From positions 1 through 64,000 of the forward strand of contig SHAK01000004.1 in assembly GCA_004213515.1 (NCBI GenBank): a DNA stretch of 64,000 nucleotides, read 5' to 3'. A model generated the notes under the pieces. That model had not been told where the DNA came from, did no database searches, and saw only the letters and a list, made by a program, of their open reading frames with translations. The position numbers and the translations under genes are program-made. Every line of letters begins with the position of its first letter. Position 1 is the first letter of the stretch. Source of the stretch: Limisphaerales bacterium. Lineage in GTDB: Bacteria > Verrucomicrobiota > Verrucomicrobiia > Limisphaerales > UBA1096. Positions 54,535 to 64,000 of this stretch are shown here, piece by piece.

Positions 54535-55782
54535 ATGAAAGGACTTCCAGGATTTCGCGATTTTTACCCTGAACCAATTCCTACAACAGACTCATGGAGC
54601 CTTGATTTACGACAGTATATCTTTGAAACATGGAGAAGAACAGCAGAGCGATATGGATTTCGTGAGTACGATGGCCCGCCCATAGAAGAACTGGAACTAT
54701 ACACTCAAAAAAGTGGTGAAGAAATTGTCGGCCAATTATACAATTTTGAAGATAAGGGAGACCGAAAGGTTTCGCTTAGGCCGGAAATGACTCCAACGCT
54801 AGCCCGAATGGCAGCCTCACACACGCGCAATTACAAAAAACCCATCAAGTGGTTTTCTATTCCGCAACTTTTTCGATACGAACGCCAACAAAAAGGCCGA
54901 CTACGAGAACATTTTCAACTAAATGCTGACATAATCGGAGAAGAAGATGTATCTGCTGATGCCGAACTAATCTCTCTACTTATAGATACACTTCGAAATC
55001 TAAAACTTACGGAAGAAGATTTTTTTATTCGACTTAGTAGCCGTCAAGCTTGGCAAGACTTCTTTGAAAAAAACGGAGGCAAAGAGAATGATGCATACGA
55101 TTTTTATCAAGTTATAGATAAATTGGAACGTACAGATCAAAAAGCATCCAATGAAAAATTGAACAAAATTGGATTCTCATACGAGCAGGTCAACGAATTT
55201 ATTTCACAAGGTCAACCAACAGAAGAATTATCATCCATAATAGAAAACATTGAAGCCCGTGGTTTAGGTAATTTCATTAAAATAGACTACAGAATAATTC
55301 GAGGTTTAGCTTATTACACGGGCCCTGTCTACGAAGCTTTCGATAAATCTGGTAAATTCCGAGCAATCGCTGGTGGCGGTCGCTACGACCACTTGGTAAA
55401 ACTCATCTCCAAAGGTAAAACTAACTTACCAGCCCTTGGATTCGGTATGGGAGACGTTGTCCTCACAGAACTCCTCAAAGATCGAAATCTCATACCTAAA
55501 ATTCAGCATATCATTAGCGCTTATGTGCAAATTACTGATGAGACTATGCGCTATACTTCACTTGGTCTCATTCAGCGACTTCGCCAAGCTGGCATAGCTA
55601 CCGAATATCCATTAATAAATACCAAACCTGAAAAACAATTTAAGCGTGCTGTCGAACTAAGCGCTAAATGGATCATCGCAATCGAAAGTGATAATAAAGT
55701 AACAATTAAGAATCTCCGAACTCGTGAAGAACAGGTTTGCCTAGTCGAAGATGTTACTGACTTTTTAGAATTAAATAATTAA
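54535..55782 (+). CDS. hisS: Histidine--tRNA ligase
   Basis: The protein has 415 residues and is a class II synthetase. It starts KGLPGFRDFYPE. Motif 2 is FSIPQLFRYERQQKGRLREHFQLNADIIG. The histidine-specific motifs are RGLAYYTGPVYEAFD (HisA) and AGGGRYDHLV (HisB). Motif 3 is PALGFGMGD. The anticodon-binding domain fills the last 90 residues. It is the third gene of a + strand run with prfA and the HAD gene. Confidence 0.95.
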   Translation: MKGLPGFRDFYPEPIPTTDSWSLDLRQYIFETWRRTAERYGFREYDGPPIEELELYTQKSGEEIVGQLYNFEDKGDRKVSLRPEMTPTLARMAASHTRNYKKPIKWFSIPQLFRYERQQKGRLREHFQLNADIIGEEDVSADAELISLLIDTLRNLKLTEEDFFIRLSSRQAWQDFFEKNGGKENDAYDFYQVIDKLERTDQKASNEKLNKIGFSYEQVNEFISQGQPTEELSSIIENIEARGLGNFIKIDYRIIRGLAYYTGPVYEAFDKSGKFRAIAGGGRYDHLVKLISKGKTNLPALGFGMGDVVLTELLKDRNLIPKIQHIISAYVQITDETMRYTSLGLIQRLRQAGIATEYPLINTKPEKQFKRAVELSAKWIIAIESDNKVTIKNLRTREEQVCLVEDVTDFLELNN

Positions 55783-55831
55783 GCCTCTAATTTAATTCAT
55801 AAACTAAAAAATTGATTCAAGTTTGACAATA

Positions 55832-56275
55832 TTAAGAGTCTTCTCCTTGGTTTGGCCTAACTTGAGATTTACGGTCAGTAATTTTGGTTTTTGACGATTG
55901 GTATGGCAAAACAAAAGCTTCGTTGAAATCAAATCCATTAGCAAAATCTTCACGCGAATCATTTTCAGTCTTTGCTAGAAGATTATTTTCAACGAGATTA
56001 AAAACAATTTCTCCAAAATCCTCTGTCGCATTAATACCCCATTCATTGAACACCATCTTAGTCATAGGCCCATAATTATTGAGTGCGTACTTACGTAAAC
56101 CATCAGTTAGCTCCTGACCACTTATATGACGAGGTTCATCTCCACCCGCTTCTTTAGAGAGTTTTTGCTGAGTATAATCTAATGCCTCTCGTATGAAATG
56201 GTAAGCATCTTTATGGTATCTAATATCCTTATCAACTATTTGATCTAAAATATCATCATAATCAAAAGGTTGCAT
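55832..56275 (-). CDS. Minf_1886 family protein (Verrucomicrobia/Planctomycetes-restricted)
   Basis: I chose ATG 56275 (MQPFDYDDILDQIV), 147 residues; the longer frame needs a TTG. The family pattern is clear: DIRYHKDAYHFIREALDYTQQKL, HISGQELTDGLRKYALNNYGPM, and EWGINATEDFGEIVFNLVENNL. The C-terminal 30 residues are polar. Function is unknown. The family is known mainly from the Verrucomicrobia and Planctomycetes, so this gene supports the taxonomic call. It lies 76 bases after the leuS stop on the same strand. Confidence 0.88.
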   Translation of the reverse strand: MQPFDYDDILDQIVDKDIRYHKDAYHFIREALDYTQQKLSKEAGGDEPRHISGQELTDGLRKYALNNYGPMTKMVFNEWGINATEDFGEIVFNLVENNLLAKTENDSREDFANGFDFNEAFVLPYQSSKTKITDRKSQVRPNQGEDS

Positions 56276-56351
56276 ATCAATCTTTAAAAAAAACGGCAAA
56301 AAATATCATTCTCTTTTCTTTAAAATCTACATCACACTCAAAAAAAAGGAT

Positions 56352-59018
56352 TTAGATGGCGACAATGTTAATTAATTTCCCAGGAATAACGATCACCTTT
56401 TTTACTTTTTTTCCTTCAATATGTCGCTTCACATTTTCACTATTCATTGCAAGCTCCTCTATTTTAGAATTATCTATTTCAGCAGGAACTTGTAAACGAT
56501 CGCGAACTTTCCCATTTACCTGCACAACCATTTCAATTGATGTTTCGACAAGATACTTTTCATCAAAATTCGGCCAAGGATAATATGCAATAGAAGAACC
56601 GTTTTTATTATTGGCTTTAGAATATAGTTCTTCAGCAATATGAGGAGCAAACGGCGAAAGAAGCAGCAGAAAATCTTTTAGAACTGAAAGTGGGCGTAAA
56701 TCCCAAGTAGATACCTCATTAACAAAAACCATTAGTGCAGAAATAGCGGTATTAAATCGTAGATGCTCCATATCCTCAGTAACTTTCTTAATACAAGTAT
56801 GAAGCACCTTCATCTGCTCTTGGGTCGGATCAATATCAGCAACAGCATCACTAAATTTAATTTCAGAAAGTAATTCTAATCCTTTCTTGGGAGACAGAGT
56901 AAACTGCTGCTCAAATGTTTTCTCAGTTTGTTCGTCGATAAACATTCGCCAAACACGACCAAGAAATCGATATACACCTTCTACCCCTTTAGTATTCCAA
57001 GGTTTAACCATCTCCAATGGTCCCATAAACATTTCATACAATCGCAAAGCATCTGCACCAAATTCTTCCAGGATTTCATCAGGGTTGACTACATTACCTC
57101 GTGATTTAGACATTTTCTGTCCGTCCTCGCCTAAAATTAATCCTTGGTTAACCAATTTATAAAATGGTTCTGGGGAAGAAACATAGCCTAAATCAAACAA
57201 AGCCTTATGCCAAAAACGAGCATAGAGAAGGTGTAAAACCGCATGCTCGGTCCCTCCTACATATAAATCAACTCCCGGTGTAGCTTCCTTACTTGAAGTT
57301 CCCATCCAATATTTTTCAGCCGAATCCCCAACAAATCTTCCATCATTGGTCGCATCTAAATAGCGCAAATAATACCAGCAGCTACCCGCCCACTGAGGCA
57401 TAGTGTTGACTTCGCGCACTACTCCTTCCTCAACTTGACACCATTCCTGAGCTCTGGCTAAAGGGGGATCACCTGAACCTGTCGGTTTAAAGTCTGTCAA
57501 ATCAGGAGGTAAAACCGGCAAATCAGCCTCGTCTAAAGCAGCATGTCCCATTTCGTCCCATATAATAGGAAATGGCTCTCCCCAGTAACGCTGCCGACTA
57601 AACAACCAATCCCGCAACTTAAAATTGATAGTCCTAGAACCAAGCGATTTTTCCTCCAGCCAGTCTATAATTCGAACCTTAGCTTCCTTGGTAGAAAGGT
57701 CATCAAGAAAATCTGAATTAATAACAACGCCCTCTCCGGAAAAACCAAGCGATTCTTGCCCTTTTGGCGCTTTAACAACTACTTCGGTTGGCAATTCGAA
57801 TTTCTCAGCAAATTCCAGATCACGTAAATCATGAGCCGGCACAGCCATGATAGCTCCTGTTCCATATCCAGCCAAAACATAGTCTGCTGTCCAAATTGGT
57901 AACAATCTACCATTAACAGGGTTTAAGGCATAAGCACCTGTAAAAACACCACTTTTTTCTTTCGCTAAATCAGTTCGCTCAAGATCACTTTTTTTGGAGG
58001 ATTCAACCTGATAAGCTTGAACCTCAACAAGGTTTTCTTCCTTAACAATTGAATCAATCAAATCACTCTCTGGAGAAACAACAATATAAGTAGCCCCGAA
58101 TAATGTATCTGGGCGAGTAGTAAAAACCGTAATTTTAGTATTAGAATCCTTAACCTGAAAAGTCACCTCTGCCCCCTCGGAGCGGCCAATCCAATTACGT
58201 TGCATCTCCTTAAGAGAATCACTCCATTCGATACCATCAAGATCATCAAGAAGGCGCTGTGAATAAGCCGTAATACGCAACATCCATTGCCGCATAGGCT
58301 TACGAACTACCGGAAAACCACCTACCTCGCTAACTCCATCTTTAACTTCTTCATTGGCAAGAACCGTTCCAAGCTCAGGACACCAATTGACCGGAGCCTC
58401 GGAAACATAGGCCAAGCGGTGAGAATCAATCCAAGAACGTTTTTGTTCTTCTGTTGATATCTCCTTTGGACAAACTAAAGTCTCTATGGGCTCGGCTTTA
58501 GATGTCTCTAAATTAAACCATGAGTTGTATAGTTGTAAAAATATCCACTGAGTCCATCGAAAATATTTAGGGTCTGTAGTATCTATTTCACGACTCCAAT
58601 CATAACTAAATCCAAGTGATTGAATCTGTCTTTTGAAGTTGGCAACGTTAGTCTCAGTAGTAATTCGCGGATGTTGGCCAGTCTTTATAGCATACTGTTC
58701 AGCTGGCAATCCAAATGCATCCCAACCCATAGGGTGCAAAACGTTGAAGCCTCGCATACGTTTATATCGAGCCAAAATATCCGTTGCGGTATAACCTTCC
58801 GGATGTCCAACATGCAACCCTGCCCCGGAAGGATATGGGAACATATCAAGAATGTAATACTTTGGGATGCTTTCTGGAGCAGCAGTTTGGTGACGATCGC
58901 GAAAAGGATGTCCCGTTGGAGCGCTTTCACCTGGATTCCAAGAACGGAATATTTCTCCATTATGCCAGAGTTCCTGCCACTTTGGTTCGAATAATTGAAA
59001 AGGATATTGTCTTCGCAT
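56352..59018 (-). CDS. leuS: Leucine--tRNA ligase
   Basis: The protein has 888 residues from ATG 59018 ([18 protein letters not shown]); the 59030 start would be a TTG. It is a class I synthetase: [17 protein letters not shown] is the HIGH region, [14 protein letters not shown] the KMSKS loop. The editing domain has [19 protein letters not shown] and [15 protein letters not shown]. The anticodon domain and the C-terminal [12 protein letters not shown] domain follow. It lies 42 bases after ilvD, so both may share one transcript. Confidence 0.96.
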   Translation of the reverse strand: MRRQYPFQLFEPKWQELWHNGEIFRSWNPGESAPTGHPFRDRHQTAAPESIPKYYILDMFPYPSGAGLHVGHPEGYTATDILARYKRMRGFNVLHPMGWDAFGLPAEQYAIKTGQHPRITTETNVANFKRQIQSLGFSYDWSREIDTTDPKYFRWTQWIFLQLYNSWFNLETSKAEPIETLVCPKEISTEEQKRSWIDSHRLAYVSEAPVNWCPELGTVLANEEVKDGVSEVGGFPVVRKPMRQWMLRITAYSQRLLDDLDGIEWSDSLKEMQRNWIGRSEGAEVTFQVKDSNTKITVFTTRPDTLFGATYIVVSPESDLIDSIVKEENLVEVQAYQVESSKKSDLERTDLAKEKSGVFTGAYALNPVNGRLLPIWTADYVLAGYGTGAIMAVPAHDLRDLEFAEKFELPTEVVVKAPKGQESLGFSGEGVVINSDFLDDLSTKEAKVRIIDWLEEKSLGSRTINFKLRDWLFSRQRYWGEPFPIIWDEMGHAALDEADLPVLPPDLTDFKPTGSGDPPLARAQEWCQVEEGVVREVNTMPQWAGSCWYYLRYLDATNDGRFVGDSAEKYWMGTSSKEATPGVDLYVGGTEHAVLHLLYARFWHKALFDLGYVSSPEPFYKLVNQGLILGEDGQKMSKSRGNVVNPDEILEEFGADALRLYEMFMGPLEMVKPWNTKGVEGVYRFLGRVWRMFIDEQTEKTFEQQFTLSPKKGLELLSEIKFSDAVADIDPTQEQMKVLHTCIKKVTEDMEHLRFNTAISALMVFVNEVSTWDLRPLSVLKDFLLLLSPFAPHIAEELYSKANNKNGSSIAYYPWPNFDEKYLVETSIEMVVQVNGKVRDRLQVPAEIDNSKIEELAMNSENVKRHIEGKKVKKVIVIPGKLINIVAI

Positions 59019-59060
59019 TCGTGCGATCAAAAAATTATATGTTTAGATTTAAAACAGTGA

Positions 59061-60797
59061 TCAGACATCAAGATTATAATCAGTTACTGCTCCTTGAGAT
59101 GCAGATGTAACCGCACTAGCATACTTCGCCAAAACTCCCTTAGAATAACGAGGCTTAGGCTTCCTCCAACTGCTTTTACGTTTAACTAAATCACCCTTAG
59201 CTACATGAAGAACCAATTGATTCTTATCTGCATCAATGGTAATCGAGTCACCATTTTTTACTAAAGCTAATGGACCACCCATGTAAGCCTCCGGGGTAAT
59301 ATGCCCGACAACAAAACCATGTGTACCACCTGAAAATCTACCGTCAGTAATTAAAGCAACATCATCTCCAAGACCAGCACCCATGATAGCTCCAGTTGGC
59401 CCGAGCATTTCTCTCATTCCAGGCCCCCCTTTAGGCCCCTCATAGCGAATCACTATAATATCCCCTTTTTTAATTTTCCCACTGAGAATGGCCTTCATCG
59501 CTTTCTCCTCAGAATTGTATGGCCTTGCAATACCTGTAAAACTCAACCCTTCTTTACCTGTAATTTTAGCCACACTTCCAGCTGGAGACAGATTTCCATA
59601 AAGAATACGAAGATGACTGTCCTTCTTGATAGGCTTACTTAATGGCTGAATGATCTTTTGACCTTTCCTGTAAGATTTAACTTTAGATAAATTTTGAGAC
59701 ATTGACTTGCCTGTAACAGTTAGACAGTCTCCATGAAGTAACCCTGCCTTGAGTAAGGTTTTCATCAACGGCTGAATCCCTCCCACAGCTACGAGTTCAC
59801 TCATTAAGTATTTACCGCTTGGCTTCAGGTCAGCCAAAACTGGCACCTTCTTACCTATACGAGAAAAGTCATCGAGAGATAGCTTAACATCTGCAGCATG
59901 AGCCATAGCTAGCAAATGCAAAACTGCATTCGTTGATCCCCCAAGTGCAATCACAACGGTAATGGCATTCTCGAACGCTTTCTTGGTCATAATATCACGG
60001 GGCTTTATTCCTTTTTTTAGTAGATTATAAACGGCTGCTCCTGCCTCGCGGCTGTCTCGTTTCTTTGCAGGACTAATTGCAGTCTGAGAACTACTTCCAG
60101 GAAGGCTCATTCCCATTGCTTCAATAGCACTAGCCATAGTATTTGCAGTATACATTCCTCCACAAGACCCGGGCCCAGGGATCGCGCAGGAAGTTATATC
60201 CTCTAAGCCCTTATCAGAAAGTTTGTTATTTGAATGAGCTCCCACTGCTTCAAATACTGAAACAATATCAAGCTTCTTTGAAGCCCCACTAACACATCCC
60301 GGCAGAATTGACCCTCCATACACAAAAACCGCAGGTCGATTCATTCTTGCAATAGCAATCATGCAACCTGGCATATTCTTGTCACAACCACCAATAGCCA
60401 CAAATCCATCCATACATTCGCAACCCACCACTGTTTCTATCGAGTCAGCAATAACTTCTCTAGAAACCATAGAATACTTCATACCCTCAGTACCCATTGA
60501 AATACCATCAGAAATAGTAATCGTATTGAATACAATTGCCTTACCACCGGCCTTGTTTGTCCCAACTTCAGCTTGCTTAGCAAGCTCATCAATATGCATG
60601 TTACACGGAGTTACATTACTCCATGTGGAAGCAACACCAATAATCGGCTTCTTGAAATCTCCAGGTTTAAAACCTGTAGGATAAAGCATCGCCCGACTAG
60701 GAGCCCTATCCGGACCATCCAACATAATTGCTGAATGTGGTCGCAGAGTGGGAATACTTTTCTTCTTATTAGGTTTTTTTTTCGAAGTTTTTTTCAT
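59061..60797 (-). CDS. ilvD: Dihydroxy-acid dehydratase
   Basis: I chose ATG 60797 ([14 protein letters not shown]), 578 residues; the frame upstream to 60953 is not family-like and would overlap the divergent peroxidase gene. IlvD makes the 2-oxo acids of valine and isoleucine. Motifs include [44 protein letters not shown] (Fe-S cysteines), [15 protein letters not shown] and the C-terminal [19 protein letters not shown]. The Lys-rich 14-residue N-terminal extension is unusual. leuS follows. Confidence 0.96.
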   Translation of the reverse strand: MKKTSKKKPNKKKSIPTLRPHSAIMLDGPDRAPSRAMLYPTGFKPGDFKKPIIGVASTWSNVTPCNMHIDELAKQAEVGTNKAGGKAIVFNTITISDGISMGTEGMKYSMVSREVIADSIETVVGCECMDGFVAIGGCDKNMPGCMIAIARMNRPAVFVYGGSILPGCVSGASKKLDIVSVFEAVGAHSNNKLSDKGLEDITSCAIPGPGSCGGMYTANTMASAIEAMGMSLPGSSSQTAISPAKKRDSREAGAAVYNLLKKGIKPRDIMTKKAFENAITVVIALGGSTNAVLHLLAMAHAADVKLSLDDFSRIGKKVPVLADLKPSGKYLMSELVAVGGIQPLMKTLLKAGLLHGDCLTVTGKSMSQNLSKVKSYRKGQKIIQPLSKPIKKDSHLRILYGNLSPAGSVAKITGKEGLSFTGIARPYNSEEKAMKAILSGKIKKGDIIVIRYEGPKGGPGMREMLGPTGAIMGAGLGDDVALITDGRFSGGTHGFVVGHITPEAYMGGPLALVKNGDSITIDADKNQLVLHVAKGDLVKRKSSWRKPKPRYSKGVLAKYASAVTSASQGAVTDYNLDV

Positions 60798-60906
60798 TGC
60801 AAATCGACGGGCGGACAGTCTCAACAAAAGCACGAACAAAAACAAGCCGGCATAATGCATTGCAAGTTGTTTGACAAATAAATCTTTTTTGAGAAATTTG
60901 TCGGGT

Positions 60907-61443
60907 ATGAAATTATTATTATCGCTCTTACTAACATTGACTGTCACTAGCAATGTTACTGCTGAAGAATCTACACTCGATATTCCCCTAAAAGATATCG
61001 ATGGAAAATCAACAAGTCTAAAAGCTCATAAAGGTAAAGTTATGCTTGTTGTAAATGTTGCTAGCCAATGCGGCTTAACAAGGCAATATAAACAACTTCA
61101 AGCCGTGCACTCTAAGTACGCAAAAAAAGGTTTCACTGTGCTGGGATTTCCATGCAACCAATTTGGCAGACAAGAACCTGGTTCAGAATTAGAAATAAAA
61201 AAATTCTGTAGCGACAACTACAATGTCACTTTCCCTCTTCACTCTAAGATTGAGGTTAACGGCGCAAACACACATCCACTGTACAAGAAAATCAAAAAAG
61301 AATCTGGCGGCTCGGATAAGATTTCCTGGAATTTTGAAAAGTTTCTACTTGATGGTAACGGTAAAGTTATTAAGCGCTTTTCTCCTAGAACCAAGCCTGA
61401 TGCCAAAGAGGTAACAGCTGCAATTGAAAAGGCTCTCAGTTAA
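60907..61443 (+). CDS. Exported glutathione-peroxidase family protein
   Basis: I chose ATG 60907, which opens with a signal peptide ([19 protein letters not shown]); 178 residues. The peroxidatic Cys55 lies in [13 protein letters not shown], and the catalytic partners Gln85 (GFPCNQFG) and Trp141 (SWNFEKFL) are present. The normal bacterial form has Cys and uses thioredoxin rather than glutathione. Export suggests protection of the envelope against lipid peroxides. It is divergent from ilvD (109 bases) and ends before a strong terminator. Confidence 0.93.
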   Translation: MKLLLSLLLTLTVTSNVTAEESTLDIPLKDIDGKSTSLKAHKGKVMLVVNVASQCGLTRQYKQLQAVHSKYAKKGFTVLGFPCNQFGRQEPGSELEIKKFCSDNYNVTFPLHSKIEVNGANTHPLYKKIKKESGGSDKISWNFEKFLLDGNGKVIKRFSPRTKPDAKEVTAAIEKALS

Positions 61444-61463
61444 TCTCATCTTTTTTCTCAATT

Positions 61464-61493
61464 AAAGCCCGGCATTCAGCCGGGCTTTTTTTT
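61464..61493 (+). terminator. Rho-independent terminator between peroxidase and transporter genes
   Basis: A perfect 10-bp stem, AAAGCCCGGC (61464-61473) with GCCGGGCTTT (61479-61488), has the 5-base loop ATTCA and runs into eight T (61486-61493). It lies 20 bases after the peroxidase stop. On the - strand there is only a short T-run (from AAA at 61464), so it mainly serves the + strand. Confidence 0.9.
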
Positions 61494-61507
61494 AAAAAAA
61501 TATCAAA

Positions 61508-63379
61508 TTAAAATCCCCATATTATTGGAACAAAAAACCAAACAAGAAATGCCATAATCAGAGTGAGTCCTAGTCCAGCTTTCACATAATCAGAAAATCG
61601 ATACTTCCCCGGGCCTGAAACCAAAATACAAGCTGGCTCAAAAGGAGCAACAAAAGATGAAGAAGCACCAAGCATGACTGCTATAGCATATGTCTGGCCA
61701 CTAACATTCAGTGTATCTGCCGTTTGCATTGCTACAGGTAAAACCACGAGTGCTGCTGCTGCATTAGACATTGTCTGTGTAAGAAACATAGTAAGTAGAA
61801 TAAAGCCGGCTAATACCATTCTTGGACTTTCAAAAGCACTTTGAATACCTCCTGCTAACCAATTAGCTGTTCCAGATTCGCGCATCGCAGCTCCAAAAGC
61901 TGTCATTCCTCCAATAACTATTAATACACGCCAATCGATTACCTCATATGCCTTTTGCATAGTTATACATCCAGTAGCTACAGTCATTGCCGCTGCACTT
62001 AAAAAACAAACTGGTAATGGGGCTAAATTGAAACCACCGGCCAAAACTGCAAAACCAAAAAAAATCAAAGCCATGAAACCTTTTCTTCTTCGGTCTGCAC
62101 TTGGAGCTTCATTTACCTCTAAGCTCACAAGATTTGTATCGTTCTCTAAAGCTTGCAAGCGATCTTTTGAACCTTGCACTAATAATAAATCTCCAGCTTG
62201 AAGTTTAATTACACCAAGTTTACGACCCAACACTTGCCCATGTCGATAGATTGCAAGCACCGCCAGTCCAAAGCGTTGCCTAAAATTCGCCTCCTTTAAT
62301 GAGTTCCGAATTAGTGTCGACTTGGGTGTAATTAACAATTCGGCAATTTTTGTTTCTTCGGTCTGCAGTGAGTCATCTTCTAATTTTGTTTCCGCCTTAA
62401 TCTCAATACCACTTGCGTCCTTTACGGCCATCAAGTCATCAATACGCCCAGATATCAATAAGACATCATTCTCTTCAAATTTTGAACGTGCATTAGGCAC
62501 AAAACTCTTTTTCTTACGAAGAATTTTTATAATTTGAAAATCCATCTGAGTCAGTGACGATTTATATACTAACTCACCAATAAGCTTCGACCCTGACATA
62601 ACAACAATTTCCGAGACATACTCCCGAATATTGAAATCCTCTGCCAAACTCTCGTCAGGGTAATCTGGCAATAACTTTCGTCCAATTAACATTAGATAAA
62701 CTATTCCAACCCCCATAATTAAAAGGCCGAGCGGGGTGATTTCAAAAAGACCAAGTGGTTTGTATATATTTAAATTATTAGTCTCAGCATGCAGAAAATA
62801 GTCCAATGAATCCAGTTCCCCATCACCATTTAGATCTTTCCCACCTTGAGCAATCCATTCAACCAAACCAGCTTCATGCTGTCTTTGAATCTCACCACTA
62901 ACTGCAACATTTGTCGAAGTGCCAATTAATGTACATGTGCCTCCAAGAATCGAAGCGAAACAAACAGGCATTAGTAATTTCGAAGGACTTGTTTTTAATT
63001 TACGAGCCACTGACATCGTAGGACCTATAAACAAAGAAGTGACTGCCGTGTTATTCATAAATCCGGAGAGGCCACTTACTACAGACATCGTGGTCAACAA
63101 CAGTTTATTTGTGCTTCCACCTGCAACGCGTAATAACCAAGTAGAAACAAGATCAAGCACACGCCCTTCCAATAATGCACCATTGATAACAAATATAGAC
63201 CCAAGAATAATTATGATCTGCGAACTAAAGCCAGCGAAAGCTTGTGCTGTATCAAGAATTCCGGTCAATACTAGTGCTAAAAGAAGAAAAATAGTCACAA
63301 GATCAACCGGTAACGCCCTAGTAGCAAAAAGGACTACCGCTAAAACAAGTAAACTTAGAACTATAAATATTGGATCCAT
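61508..63379 (-). CDS. SLC13/DASS family anion transporter with two RCK-C (TrkA-C) domains
   Basis: The protein has 623 residues. Membrane segments occupy about 1-160 and 445-623, with the repeat motifs FMNNTAVTSLFIGP and GTSTNVAV in the first half and QTMSNAAAALVVLPVA in the second. Between them two RCK-C domains lie at about 250-320 (KLIGELVYKSSLTQMDFQII) and 350-425 (TLIRNSLKEANFRQRFGLAV). An acidic insertion at 180-195 has DLNGDGELD, an EF-hand-like loop (Asp182, Asn184, Asp186, Glu188, Asp190). Such transporters take up sulfate or dicarboxylates with sodium. The substrate is not clear; sulfate would fit the local sulfatase. Confidence 0.9.
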   Translation of the reverse strand: MDPIFIVLSLLVLAVVLFATRALPVDLVTIFLLLALVLTGILDTAQAFAGFSSQIIIILGSIFVINGALLEGRVLDLVSTWLLRVAGGSTNKLLLTTMSVVSGLSGFMNNTAVTSLFIGPTMSVARKLKTSPSKLLMPVCFASILGGTCTLIGTSTNVAVSGEIQRQHEAGLVEWIAQGGKDLNGDGELDSLDYFLHAETNNLNIYKPLGLFEITPLGLLIMGVGIVYLMLIGRKLLPDYPDESLAEDFNIREYVSEIVVMSGSKLIGELVYKSSLTQMDFQIIKILRKKKSFVPNARSKFEENDVLLISGRIDDLMAVKDASGIEIKAETKLEDDSLQTEETKIAELLITPKSTLIRNSLKEANFRQRFGLAVLAIYRHGQVLGRKLGVIKLQAGDLLLVQGSKDRLQALENDTNLVSLEVNEAPSADRRRKGFMALIFFGFAVLAGGFNLAPLPVCFLSAAAMTVATGCITMQKAYEVIDWRVLIVIGGMTAFGAAMRESGTANWLAGGIQSAFESPRMVLAGFILLTMFLTQTMSNAAAALVVLPVAMQTADTLNVSGQTYAIAVMLGASSSFVAPFEPACILVSGPGKYRFSDYVKAGLGLTLIMAFLVWFFVPIIWGF

Positions 63380-63407
63380 TGGCTAATTACTTCATTTTGG
63401 ATTCACA

Positions 63408-63995
63408 TTACTCTTCCAGCATACTTGTTGGATCAATGCCAACTTTCTTACACCATTCTTGATATGCAATAGGTGAAATTTCTGAAGGCTTAATCTCACT
63501 CCGTCCACCCCAGAAAACATTAGTATAACTTACGGGAATTCCAACATTTTCAAGATGCTTGTCAATAGCAGCCTTATGCTCCATCACCAATTCTTTATTT
63601 GTGCCATGGGCAACACCCATAATATTTACATTATGAAAATCTGGACCACCCTCACGCCAATAGGCATGTGTCATGATATCGTGACGCCCCACCTCACTCC
63701 CAGCCTCGATCTCACGTCCTTCAGGTACCGCCCAGTGAAATAACGCGTTAAACTTTGTAACTCGTTTACCAGAAGAATGGAGCTTCACATGCTCTAAAAA
63801 TGTAGAAAAACGGCCAACAACGCGACGTTTGTCTAAATCCTTTGCAATTCGAAAAAATTCATCCAATGAAAGCCCTGTTTCAATAGCACGCGCAGCCCAT
63901 ATATTTTCAACAATTTCCTCCGGCTCAAACTCACGCTTTACGGCAGTCATCACATGCCATTCCTGCTCCGTTAAATCAACAATTGCTACCTTCAT
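63408..63995 (-). CDS. Siroheme-decarboxylase-like (AhbA/AhbB, NirDLGH) / AsnC-fold protein
   Basis: The protein has 195 residues and is complete, with ATG at 63995. It begins with a winged-helix-like part (LTEQEWHVMTAVKREFE). Then it has RRVVGRFSTFLEHVKLHSSG, NALFHWAVPEG, DIMTHAYWREGG and FHNVNIMGVAHG, which align in pattern with siroheme decarboxylases (NAMVVW, SHCYLR, YNLFTMIHG). A C-terminal extension (VSYTNVFWGGRSEIKP) is also present. These enzymes decarboxylate siroheme on the way to heme or heme d1, but diverged members may be regulators. Only one subunit gene is visible, and its upstream neighbours are outside the window. Confidence 0.6.
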   Translation of the reverse strand: MKVAIVDLTEQEWHVMTAVKREFEPEEIVENIWAARAIETGLSLDEFFRIAKDLDKRRVVGRFSTFLEHVKLHSSGKRVTKFNALFHWAVPEGREIEAGSEVGRHDIMTHAYWREGGPDFHNVNIMGVAHGTNKELVMEHKAAIDKHLENVGIPVSYTNVFWGGRSEIKPSEISPIAYQEWCKKVGIDPTSMLEE

Positions 63996-64000
63996 TGCCT

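Noticed and set aside
60798-60953. Upstream extension of ilvD by 52 residues
   Set aside because: It is hydrophobic and not family-like, runs into the divergent peroxidase gene, and the Lys-rich start at 60797 is the better choice.

Overview
The window looks like a chromosomal piece of an AT-rich member of the Verrucomicrobiota (PVC superphylum). The reasons are a paired DUF1501 protein and planctomycete-type cytochrome c/DUF1549/DUF1553 protein, a sulfatase together with a formylglycine-generating-enzyme-like protein, a small protein of the Verrucomicrobia/Planctomycetes-restricted Minf_1886 family, Gfo/Idh/MocA oxidoreductases paired with TIM-barrel sugar isomerases, and a divergent FtsZ. 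No rRNA, CRISPR array, insertion sequence or prophage is visible. Most of the window is ordinary chromosomal gene content and I found no clear multi-gene defence or mobile system.

Region 1 (1-18.7 kb): the 3' part of a Lys/Ala-repeat protein lies at the left edge, then an FGE-like lipoprotein gene on the + strand. A complete division and cell-wall (dcw) cluster follows on the - strand. In transcription order it is mraZ, an unknown 204-codon gene, rsmH, an ftsL-like gene, ftsI, murF, mraY, murD, a LysM gene, ftsW, murG, murB, ddl, ftsQ, ftsA and ftsZ. Many of these genes overlap or nearly touch, so they probably form one operon. murE and murC are absent. Four GG[T/G]A elements spaced exactly 10 bp apart precede mraZ and look like a MraZ operator.

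Region 2 (18.7-33.6 kb): queA and a RibD-C reductase gene lead away from mraZ. The DUF1501/PSD1 pair, a PanB-like enzyme and a sulfatase follow. Next come a - strand group with an exported intradiol dioxygenase, and an integral membrane UbiA-like gene whose start codon is missing. The region ends with secreted or lipoprotein genes: a beta-propeller protein and an ankyrin lipoprotein.

Region 3 (33.7-47.2 kb): tRNA-Leu(CAG), an isomerase plus Gfo/Idh/MocA pair ending in a strong terminator, an AddA/AddB-like helicase-nuclease pair, a pseudopilin-like lipoprotein, an FG-GAP protein, and a purB-SDR-ROK kinase operon.

Region 4 (47.2-64 kb): a dnaX-ybaB-recR-HAD operon on the - strand, and a second isomerase plus Gfo/Idh/MocA pair. 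Then rpmE with its terminator, prfA-HAD-hisS, Minf_1886, ilvD-leuS, an exported glutathione peroxidase, a DASS/SLC13 transporter with RCK-C domains and an EF-hand-like loop, and a siroheme-decarboxylase-like regulator-fold protein at the right edge.

Observations most worth checking: the FtsZ with altered catalytic residues, the phased MraZ operator, DnaX without three zinc cysteines but with an in-frame A AAA AAA slippery site, AddB without its C-terminal iron-sulfur cysteines, and the UbiA-like gene with no start codon.
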